This document shows, in pieces, positions 11,701 to 23,700 of a stretch of 64,000 nt of DNA; positions within the stretch are counted from its first letter, which is position 1, and each line of letters starts with the position of its first letter. Source of the stretch: Luidia sarsii (taxonomy: Eukaryota; Echinodermata; Asteroidea; Paxillosida; Luidiidae); NCBI GenBank assembly GCA_949987565.1, contig OX465103.1, forward strand, positions 13,870,774 through 13,934,773, given 5' to 3'. The translations under genes were made by a program, and so were the position numbers. Below the pieces are notes generated by a model. That model had not been told where the DNA came from and did not search any database. It was given only the letters and a program-made list of their open reading frames with translations.

Positions 11701-14700
11701 CACTTTGTGCACAAAATATGCACGTGCGTATTGGGTTAGGAATGGAGGTTACGGGTTCGAATCCCGTTGATGTCAAAAAAAATTTCAATTTTTTTTCTAT
11801 TTTTTTTTATTTTTTAAAGAGAATCAGATGCGGAAAAGCGTTATGTTCTGTTTGCCAACAGACATAAATTTCTAGTTTGAAAGTTGGTTTGTTGGGCGAT
11901 TGGACAGTTAGATAGCAGCTAGGTCATGTTGGTAGGTGGGTTAGTCAGTTAATTGTTGGTTGTTGGTTGGTTGGTTGCTTTGTTTGTTTGTTGGTCATTC
12001 AGTCAGACTATTGGCTGGCCGATTACCTGGATGTTGATTGGTCAATCCTCAGTCAGTTTGTTGTTGGCGACACACTCAGTCAAAAGCAAGCGGCTAGTTA
12101 GTTGCTGCAGCTATTTTCCCACAGACTTTGGAATTAGTTTCTCCTAGCTGTGACCAGTGAATGCAGGCAAGACCTAGAAAGACCCGGACTTACTTTTTGG
12201 TAGCCTCATCATGGACAGCCATTACTATAATCTGTCCATCCTCAATACTGGCCAGGAACTTCTGCAATAGGGTATCATCAACACCTAGGGGCCAGACCAA
12301 AAAAGCACAAATGCGCAAAATGAATCACTCCCCGTGTTAACCAGTCATTTGAAACATGGTACATGGTACAGGTACAAGACCCATGGGGTTGAGTTCTGCA
12401 TAGATGATGACTATATCCATTATATCAGTTTTGGGGGGGATTTTCGTTGTAAAATCATCAACCACAAGGCCCAAAGCTGGCCACTGATGAGATGATGGCT
12501 AAGAAGGGGGGAGGAAAGGGGAACAAACAAGGAGGAGATCAAAACTCAGACAGACATCTATTAATGTTACGCTTCGAGTGGGACAGGTTGAAAGTGGGAG
12601 GGAAGCAGGTTGCGGGGAGCAAAATCCAAGGCAGTACGTGGAGGAAAAAAACTGGACGAGTATCCTTACGTGTTTGTCCTTGGGGACAACCACAGTGTAC
12701 AGATGTGAATGAACAAATAAACGTGTGGTGCGACCAAAGGCATGGTTGGGTAGAACAAGCAGTGAGAGTCCATTGGAGCACCTGCCCAAATAATATCTGT
12801 CCAAGAGACTCAATGAGGCTGCAGAGTGTCGGAGAGATGGGGTCTCAGAGATAAAGCTAGATCGTGTCCAACTAGAGTTACATACAAAGCAATGCTGATG
12901 TGGCTATACTGGCAGAGTCTAATGAAGCACCTGCCAAAATAGTATCTGTAAAAGAGGCTCAATGAGGCAACAGAGTGACGGAGAGATACTCAGATAGGGA
13001 TTCCAGAGATGAAGCTAGATCGTGTCCAACTAGAGTTGCATACGAAGCAATGCTGAGGTAGCTATTACTGGTCTTACTTGTTGTATAGGTGTCAAAGCGT
13101 CCCACATTGACGACCTTCATGGTTGGCACGTCAAAGATGAAGCAGTTGAGGCCTCTCTTGCCTGGCTCATAGTCATTGATCTTCTTGGCAGTCATCACCC
13201 TGAACACAGACATACACATACGCCCAACGTTATTGTCAAACAATCAAAGGAAATGAGATTGGAAGGTTTTCATGGTCAGTATGCTCTGCTCGTCTTCAGG
13301 ATACTGCTGGTTTCTGATTGGGAGTGGGACTTATTCCGATCAATTGATTTTCCGAATCATCGATAATTCGTAATCAATTTTTTTTTTCAGTATCCATTCC
13401 GAATAGTCCATTTTCCAAATAATCGATTATTTGGAATCATTTCTTTTTCTCAGTATCGATTCCGAATAGTTGATTTTCCAAATAATCGATACTTCGGAAT
13501 CAATTTTTTTTTTCAGTATTGATTCCGAATAGTCAATTTTCCGAATAATCGATTATTCGGAATCAAGTTTTAATTTTGATTCCGAATAATCGATGGGTGG
13601 GTGTGTGGATGGGTGTGTGGGAGGGTGTAAGTGGGTGGACGGGTAGGTCTGTAGGTGTGTGGCTAGATAGCTGGGTGGTTCGCTGGGTGGCTAGATGTGT
13701 GCATGTGTATTTAGGGGTGTTTCACTCACTCTTTTCCATCGATGCAGACTGTGGGCGTGGGTCTGACAGCAGAATTCCCGCCGCCATTGACCACACTAAT
13801 AGGGAAGGTGTCGGCCGAACATTCTGGCAGGTTGCAGTTGTTGGACGAGTCACGCCGCTGCTCTATGGTGCTTGCATTGGTGTTCACTGCAACATAGAAG
13901 AAAACCAACAACAATGAATAACAGCAACAGCAACAAAAGTAGCAACAGAAACTGCAGCAACATCAGCAATAGCTACAACAACATGAACTGTAACAGTAGC
14001 TACAACAACATGAACTGCAACAGCAATGGTAACAGCAGCAGTAACAGCAGCAGAAACAGTAACAACAGTAACTGCAACAGTAATATCAAGTTGTTAAGCG
14101 CCTTGAGCATCTTTGCAGACAGATTCTGGTGCTCTAGAAATGTCCATTATTATCATTATTATTATTATCAGTAGAAGCAGAAATAGCTGTAACAGTAGCA
14201 GCAGTAATAGCTGTAACAGTAGCAGCAGTAATAGCTGTAAGTGTAACAGTAGCAGCAGTTAACAGTAGCAACAGCAGCAACAGTAGCAACAATATCAGGA
14301 AAACCACTTGCAGCGTTTCAACAAAAACTCCCGCCTACCACACCGGTAATTTTTTTCTTTCTTAAAAAATGTCATTCTTATGGGGTTTTTTTCCAAGCAG
14401 AAAATTGGGTAAGGCACCGAGCATGCACGTACAGTTCTGACTAAACATCTGGCACAGACAATCCCTCACCGATTTACACAATGTAAAAACATCCAAACTC
14501 ACTAGTCACATTAAATTTGCACTAGTCACAAATTATTTCAGGGTTTCATTTTTGTTTGCTTGGCCCTAACCATAGCCACAGTCGACAGCGCAGACCCAGC
14601 CTTAGACCTTAACTTACTTGGTAAGGACAGACAACCACGTAGTTCAGTCTTCTCCGGCCAGTGACCATGAACTTTATTCAGCTGAAAGGGAAAAAAACGA

Positions 14701-17700
14701 ATAATGAATAACAAAAATCAATACATTTTCAAACAAACAAAACAAAGGAAAGAAAAACTGACCGGGAACAGTTAGACATTTTGTGAAAATAGCAAAGAAA
14801 GTTTGTCTGGGCCAGGGGACAATTTCATAAAGCTGCTTAAGCAGCAACATTTTGCTATTAAAAACAAAAATGTCAGGATTCACAAGCACACTTTGCCAAA
14901 GTGGGCCCGTTTTTTTTTTCATGCTGAAGCAAATGTTGGCGCTTGAGCAGCCTGTATGAAACTGGCCCCTGAATTTTGGTGAAACAAAATGCCTGCGACC
15001 CAACTTGGGTCACTGTTACCGGGGACCGCTACTGTTCAGGCCAGCTTCTCCGGCGCTCACCTTCTCCAGGGAGACTGAGGAGCGGACGCCCTTCTGCCCC
15101 ACAAAGACCCAGGCCGATCGGAACCTCAGCTCATCAATCAGCAGGCTGTGGAAGTCCTGCCGCAGGATGCCCATTATCTCTTTGGACAGCTTGCGGTAGG
15201 CGTCGTCCGCCGTCACGGCGACGAGGACGTCGCCGGGCGCTATCTTGCTGAGGAACTCCACCAGGGTGGATGGTGCTAAGTAGGCAAAGGTGGTCGACAG
15301 AGATTGAAACATACCGACATAGACGTGAAGAGAGAAACAATGGGACACAGAGGGACAGAGAGAGAGTTGGCAAGGCAGATAGAGACAGGGCGGGGCGCTA
15401 TCTTGCAGAGGAACTCCACCAGGGTGGACGGTGCTAAGTAGGCAAAGGTGGTCGACAGAGATTGAAACATACCAACAGAGACATAGACGTGAAGAGAGAA
15501 ACAATGGGACACAGAGGGACAGAAAGAGAGTTGGCAAGGCAGATAGAGACAGGGCGGGGCGCTATCTTGCTGAGGAACTCCACCAGGGTGGACGGTGCTA
15601 AGTAGGCAAAGGTGGTCCACAGAGATTGAAACATACCGACAGAGACATAGACGTGAAGAGAGAAACAATGGGACACAGAGGGACAGAAAGAGAGTTGGCA
15701 AGGCAGATAGAGACAGGGCGGGGCGCTATCTTGCTGAGGAACTCCACCAGGGTGGACGGTGCTTAGTAGGCAAAGGTGGTCGACAGAGATTGAAAAATAC
15801 CGACAGAGACAGAGACGTGAAGAGAGAAACAATGGGACACAGAGGGACAGAGAGAGAGTTGGCAAGGCAGATAGAGACAGGGCGGGGCCCTATCTTGCTG
15901 AGGAACTCCACCAGGGTGGACGGTGCTAAGTAGGCAAAGGTGGTCGACAGAGATTGAAACATACCGACAGAGACATAGACGTGAAGAGAGAAACAATGGG
16001 ACACAGAGGGACAGAAAGAGAGTTGGCAAGGCAGATAGAGACAGGGCGGGGCGCTATCTTGCTGAGGAACTCCACCAGGGTGGACGGTGCTAAGTAGGCA
16101 AAGGTGGTCGACAGAGATTGAAACATACCGACAGAGACATAGACGTGAAGAGAGAAACAATGGGACACAGAGGGACAGAGAGAGAGTTGGCAAGGCAGAT
16201 AGAGACAGGGCGGGGCGCTATCTTGCTGAGGAACTCCACCAGGGTGGTCGGTGCTTAGTAGGCAAAGGTGGTCGACAGAGATTGAAACATACCGACAGAG
16301 ACATAGACGTGGAGAGAGAAACAATGGGACACAGAGGGACAGAGAGAGAGTTGGCAAGGCAGATAGAGACAGGGCGGGGCGCTATCTTGCTGAGGAACTC
16401 CACCAGGGTGGACGGTGCTAAGTAGGCAAAGGTGGTCGACAGAGATTGAAACATACCGACAGAGACAGAGACGTGAAGAGAGAAACAATGGGACACAGAG
16501 GGACAGAGAGAGAGTTGGCAAGGCAGATAGAGACAGGGCGGGGCGCTATCTTGCTGAGGAACTCCACCAGGGTGGACGGTGCTAAGTAGGCAAAGGTGGT
16601 CGACAGAGATTGAAACATACCGACAGAGACATAGACGTGAAGAGAGAAACAATGGGACACAGAGGGACAGAGAGAGAGTTGGCAAGGCAGATAGAGACAG
16701 GGCGGGGCGCTATCTTGCTGAGGAACTCCACCAGGGTGGACGGTGCTAAGTAGGCAAAGGTGGTCGACAGAGATTGAAACATACCGACAGAGACATAGAC
16801 GTGAAGAGAGAAACAATGGGACACAGAGGGACAGAGAGAGAGTTGGCAAGGCAGATAGAGACAGGGCGGGGCCCTATCTTGCTGAGGAACTCCACCAGGG
16901 TGGACGGTGCTAAGTAGGCAAAGGTGGTCGACAGAGATTGAAACATACCGACAGAGACAGAGATGTAAAGAGAGAGAAGCGGTGAGAGAAAGAGGGACAG
17001 AGGATCAGCGAGGCAGATAGAGACAGAGAGAAACAGAGAGAGAGAAACAACCAGAGACAGAGGAACAGAGGGAGAGTACGAGACAACGAGGCAGATTGAG
17101 ACAGAGAGAAACAGAGAGAGAGAAACAACCAGAGACAGAGGAACAGAGGGAGAGTACGAGACAACGAGGCAGATTGAGACAGAGAGGAACAGAGAGAGAG
17201 AAACAACGAGAGACAGAGGAACAGAGGGGGAGTACGAGACAACGAGGCAGATAGAGACAGAGAGGAACAGAGAGAGAGAAACAACGAGAGACAGAGGAAC
17301 AGAGGGGGAGTACGAGACAACGAGGCAGATAGAGACAGAGAGAAACAGAGAGAGAGAAACAACGAGAGACAGAGGAACAGAGGGAGAGTACGAGACAACG
17401 AGGCAGATTGAGACAGAGAGAAACAGAGAGAGAGAAACAACGAGAGACAGAGGAACAGAGGGAGAGTACGAGACAACGAGGCAGATTGAGACAGAGAGAA
17501 ACAGAGAGAGAGAAACAACGAGAGACAGAGGAACAGAGGGAGAGTACGAGACAACGAGGCAGATTGAGACAGAGAGAAACAGAGAGAGAGAAACAACGAG
17601 AGACAGAGGAACAGAGGGAGAGTACGAGACAACGAGGCAGATTGAGACAGAGAGGAACAGAGAGAGAGAAACAACGAGAGACAGAGGAACAGAGGGAGAG

Positions 17701-20700
17701 TACGAGACAACGAGGCAGATAGAGACAGAGAGGAACAGAGAGAGAGAAACAACGAGAGACAGAGGAACAGAGGGAGAGTACGAGACAACGAGGCAGATAG
17801 AGACAGAGAGGAACAGAGAGAGAGAAACAACGAGAGACAGAGGAACAGAGGGAGAGTACGAGACAACGAGGCAGATAGAGACAGAGAGGAACAGAGAGAG
17901 AGAAACAACGAGAGACAGAGGAACAGAGGGAGAGTACGAGACAACGAGGCAGATTGAGACAGAGAGGAACAGAGAGAGAGAAACAACGAGAGACAGAGGA
18001 ACAGAGGGAGAGTACGAGACAACGAGGCAGATAGAGACAGAGAGAAACAGAGAGAGAGAAACAACGAGAGACAGAGGAACAGAGGGAGAGTACGAGACAA
18101 CGAGGCAGATTGAGACAGAGAGAAACAGAGAGAGAGAAACAACGAGAGACAGAGGAACAGAGGGAGAGTACGAGACAACGAGGCAGATTGAGACAGAGAG
18201 AAACAGAGAGAGAGAAACAACGAGAGACAGAGGAACAGAGGGAGAGTACGAGACAACGAGGCAGATAGAGACAGAGAGAAACAGAGAGAGAGAAACAACG
18301 AGAGACAGAGGAACAGAGGGAGAGTACGAGACAACGAGGCAGATTGAGACAGAGAGGAACAGAGAGTGAGAAACAACGAGAGACAGAGGAACAGAGGGAG
18401 AGTACGAGACAACGAGGCAGATAGAGACAGAGAGGAACAGAGAGAGAGAAACAACGAGAGACAGAGGAACAGAGGGAGAGTACGAGACAACGAGGCAGAT
18501 TGAGACAGAGAGAAACAGAGAGAGAGAAACAACGAGAGACAGAGGAACAGAGGGAGAGTACGAGACAACGAGGCAGATAGAGACAGAGAGGAACAGAGAG
18601 AGAGAAACAACGAGAGACAGAGGAACAGAGGGAGAGTACGAGACAACGAGGCAGATAGAGACAGAGAGGAACAGAGAGAGAGAAACAACGAGAGACAGAG
18701 GAACAGAGGGAGAGTACGAGACAACAAGGCAGATAGAGACAGAGAGGAACAGAGAGAGAGAAACAACGAGAGACAGAGGAACAGAGGGAGAGTACGAGAC
18801 AACGAGGCAGATTGAGACAGAGAGAAACAGAGAGAGAGAAACAACGAGAGACAGAGGAACAGAGGGAGAGTACGAGACAACGAGGCAGATTGAGACAGAG
18901 AGAAACAGAGAGAGAGAAACAACGAGAGACAGAGGAACAGAGGGAGAGTACGAGACAACGAGGCAGATTGAGACAGAGAGGAACAGAGAGAGAGAAACAA
19001 CGAGAGACAGAGGAACAGAGGGAGAGTACGAGACAACGAGGCAGATTGAGACAGAGAGGAACAGAGAGAGAGAAACAACGAGAGACAGAGGAACAGAGGG
19101 AGAGTACGAGACAACGAGGCAGATAGAGACAGAGAGGAACAGAGAGAGAGAAACAACGAGAGACAGAGGAACAGAGGGAGAGTACGAGACAACGAGGCAG
19201 ATAGAGACAGAGAGGAACAGAGAGAGAGAAACAACGAGAGACAGAGGAACAGAGGGAGAGTACGAGACAACGAGGCAGATAGAGACAGAGAGGAACAGAG
19301 AGAGAGAAACAACGAGAGACAGAGGAACAGAGGGAGAGTACGAGACAACGAGGCAGATTGAGACAGAGAGGAACAGAGAGAGAGAAACAACGAGAGACAG
19401 AGGAACAGAGGGAGAGTACGAGACAACGAGGCAGATTGAGACAGAGAGGAACAGAGAGAGAGAAACAACGAGAGACAGAGGAACAGAGGGAGAGTACGAG
19501 ACAACGAGGCAGATTGAGACAGAGAGGAACAGAGAGAGAGAAACAACGAGAGACAGAGGAACAGAGGGAGAGTACGAGACAACGAGGCAGATAGAGACAG
19601 AGAGGAACAGAGAGAGAGAAACAACGAGAGACAGAGGAACAGAGGGAGAGTACGAGACAACGAGGCAGATAGAGACAGAGAGGAACAGAGAGAGAGAAAC
19701 AACGAGAGACAGAGGAACAGAGGGAGAGTACGAGACAACGAGGCAGATAGAGACAGAGAGGAACAGAGAGAGAGAAACAACGAGAGACAGAGGAACAGAG
19801 GGAGAGTACGAGACAACGAGGCAGATTGAGACAGAGAGGAACAGAGAGAGAGAAACAACGAGAGACAGAGGAACAGAGGGAGAGTACGAGACAACGAGGC
19901 AGATTGAGACAGAGAGGAACAGAGAGAGAGAAACAACGAGAGACAGAGGAACAGAGGGAGAGTACGAGACAACGAGGCAGATAGAGACAGAGAGGAACAG
20001 AGAGAGAGAAACAACGAGAGACAGAGGAACAGAGGGAGAGTACGAGACAACGAGGCAGATAGAGACAGAGAGGAACAGAGAGAGAGAAACAACGAGAGAC
20101 AGAGGAACAGAGGGAGAGTACGAGACAACGAGGCAGATTGAGACAGAGAGAAACAGAGAGAGAGAAAGACAGAGAGGTAATGAGAGAGAGAAACAAAGAG
20201 AGACACAGGGACTGAGAGAGAGAGTAAGAGACAGTGAGGCAGATAGAGACAGAGAGGAACAGAAAAAGAGAAAGTGAGAGACAGAGATGAAGAGAAATAG
20301 ACAGAAAACATGGGGAAAGAGAGAAATAGAGAGCGAGGCAGAAAGAGACAGAGAAAGGAGAGACAATGGGAGCCAGAGACAGAAATAGACAGAGAAGGAA
20401 GAGAGAAAGATACAGTAGAGAGACAGAGAGAGACGGAGAGAGACAGAGAGAGACAGAAAGAGGCAAAAGGAGGCAAAGAGAAATTTGACTTTCTGGGCAT
20501 GAATGGATCTGAAATGGCCCAGAGTTCAATGAGACGCATCAGTGGAAGCGTGCCTTCATATACAAAATGTAGCAAGTCAAAAACTCCATGCACTCACATT
20601 CTACATACGTATCGACATGCCTTGTAATGACGACATCTTTGACTTTGGCTGAAGAAAAAAAACAAATCACAAAAATAAAAGTTATACAAAAAAAATGTTG

Positions 20701-23700
20701 CAAACTGCTTAATGGCTTAAAATTACAAATATGCAAAATCTCAAAATTTAGTGGGCATGACGTTTCAATCCTAGCAGGACCTTTCTCAAAATAAAAGTGG
20801 TAAAAGCTGCATCCAACTTGGTCAAAGAGCTAATCCTAGCAGCACCTCTCTCAAAGGGAAATTCAAATGTTTCTTTGAGCGATTCCACCCTTGAGAAAGA
20901 TTTTGCTCGGACCAAAAACCTAGGCTCCTCCCAACTTTTTGAGACTTTTTGGGTCATCCAAGTGATTTTCAAAAGTGAAAGAAATGTTTCCTTGCAGATG
21001 TGTTTCAGCATATCTAAATCAGACGGAGGAGCTGTGCTATTTGACGCTGTCATAAATTTAGAGTGTCAGACGTTTCAATAGTCACAGGACCTTCCTCAAA
21101 ATCAGATCCTCCTAGGATCAAAATGTCAGGCACTCTATAAAATTTGAATTTTTGTCATTTCATTCAGTAAGCAGTTTGCAACATTAGTCTATTTGAAGCT
21201 AATTAATTATGAAAACCACAATGAAACCACAGTAAGGGGAGATAACTCACCCTTGCACATAAGCTATACAGCATATTTTAATTGAAACCTTAGCCGACCT
21301 AAAGAAATGGATAGTATAGAGTTTCCCTAGGATAGTATAGAGTTTCCCTTAAAGGGATACACAATGTGAGAGGCACTGGGGTATTCGATACATATCAAAA
21401 ATGTGACTGGCTCTGCAATAAAGGCCCTTAAGTTAAAACAAGATTTTAAGTTATACCCATAATCAAAAAGAGCATGAAATACACATGAAAGCGTTATTTT
21501 GATTCAAGCACATTCTATTCTGGAGATTTATCAAAATTCATGTAACAATCTTTGTCACCGAAAATGAAACACCTTTTGGATAAATGGCTATTTAAACATT
21601 TTTATTCATGGTTCCTCCAACTGATTATGAAAGAATGTACATCAACCGTATCAAAACGTAAACAAAAAGAAAAAAGAATACGAGATAAATGTACTGTACA
21701 TTTAAGTTTGTGCTAACACCATGCAATTTCAGAACCACACACACTCCCAAAAGAGGCATTGCATGGTGTTACACCAAACCTATCACTTATTCTGCTATTC
21801 TCACCATTTAAAACCTTCAAATCGTTTTTTTTTTTAAAGATTTTTTTTTTTTTAAGCTGATTACCAGTATGCACGAAGGCACAGCACGACTTATGGGCCT
21901 TTTTTGCAGAGGGTCACAAATATGCCATGTGCACATATCGTCGTCTTTGTAAGGCAAAACCTTCCACACCGCAGAAAAGATGCGTTTTGAAAACAGCGCT
22001 ATGAAAGCTATCAATTTTTTTCGCACAACCGAAATTTATGCAATTATTGTTATTAGCAAACTACACAATTTGCAGAGAGGTCACAAAGAAAATGTACAAA
22101 CCGAGAAAGTCAGGACGGGTATATAGGCTTGGATAAGCAATTTCCAATGAAAACAAAAATGAAATAAGCACTTGTTTATCAATAAAATGCAGACATATCT
22201 TACCATCTATGACCACAAAGTTGAGACCTCGTCCGCTGTCTTCATCTTTAAAAACGCTGAAAGGCAGGGGAATGGTGGGAGCAACAACCAAAGATCAGTC
22301 AGACAGCACCACTTCTTATGTTACAGCAATCTTCTTCCACTCTGACTTTGGTGTGTTTTTTTTTTATAACTTTTGGCCAGTGACTGTTTTAAAGAAACTG
22401 AAGACCCAACATCAGACCCGAAGAACCACACTAAATGGAAAGATCATCAGCACAACACTGAGAGCAACTCTCTCTTTCATGAAAGCAGGGATGCCATCCC
22501 TGGAGATATACTGCAGTTAATGGTTGAAAGACTAGTTGACTTTTTGGGAAGGCCAACATCTAAGGGCTGGATACATGTAGCTCAGATGGGAAGAGCGCTG
22601 GTACGCAAAACCAGAGGTCTCGGGTTCAAATCCCGATCCAGTCAAAGTTTTCTTTGCCATTTTTCTGCGCCCACGTTCGGCCATGCTACAGTGTAGTTTG
22701 AGACGTTAGATCGAGGGGACTTAGCAGGGATGTTAGTTTACCCTGCCATCCCCACCGGAATGAATTTTGTCATTCTTCAACGAAGTCAAGATAGTATGAC
22801 CCCCCCCCCTCCCCAACAAAAAAGTCAAACGATTTCACTCACTCTTTATTGTTGAAACAGACGTAGGGCTTATCCTTGTTCTCCAAGCCCGCCTTCAGAT
22901 TGAAGCCAACATGACCGACTTGGCAGGGCCAGCGATTGCCGCAGACAGGCGCCTTCTCGTAGACGGGTTTGGCCGGCTTGTGGGGCTTCTCCGCCGTCTC
23001 GCCTTTTTTCTCTGCAGGATACAAACAGGGAGAGCTCACAGTCAGGTAGGAGGGTACGGTTTTAGCTTGGCATACTCATCTCCTATACATGGTTCTATAA
23101 CAGATGTGTAATCATCTCAGGCCAGTATTGAGAAGAGTAGGGGGAGGAGAGCACGTCAATCAAAACTTGTAAAGGGACGCCAAAGAAGTGGCTGAGAAGT
23201 ATCCTTATCAGACTAGATACAGTTTTGAATGATGACACTGAGGGATGAGGCAATCATTCTTTTTGCGTGCAAGTGTTCAAAGAACCATTTCACAGTAGGC
23301 CTGATAAGGGCACTTCAGCAAAGCCACCTAGCATCTCACTTTGTTTAACCATATGTTTCTTTGGCCATCTGTTCTGTTATTTTGCAATCAGCGTGCAAAG
23401 CAACCCACTGCACGATGCACGCAAGTTGTAAAGTGGGTGGGCAACATCAAGATTGAAGTTTGGCGGCCCAGGTGGACGTTTGAAAGAAAACACAAGGAGA
23501 TGCATACATGTATGTACCGGCTACATGTAGGCTCATATAGCCACATCACATAGGGCCACTTTTCAGTGCCAATGACTGCCACACAGGTTTTAAAAAAATA
23601 ATGTGACACTTTCAAAACTCGTTTTTAACAATCGGGAAAATACCAGTGAAATAAATCAATAAGAGTATACTATGAGTACAAGTGAGTCAAACCTAGCACA

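Noticed and set aside
13872..14174. Asn/Ser-rich 100-codon protein
   Set aside because: Trinucleotide repeat translation, on the strand opposite to the gene and in its intron.
16746..20593. Minus-strand open frames of 1174, 1206 and 1227 codons rich in Leu/Ser/Val/Cys
   Set aside because: They are translations of the 78-bp and 164-bp tandem arrays in three frames at once. The region is an intron, and neither composition nor frame is protein-like.
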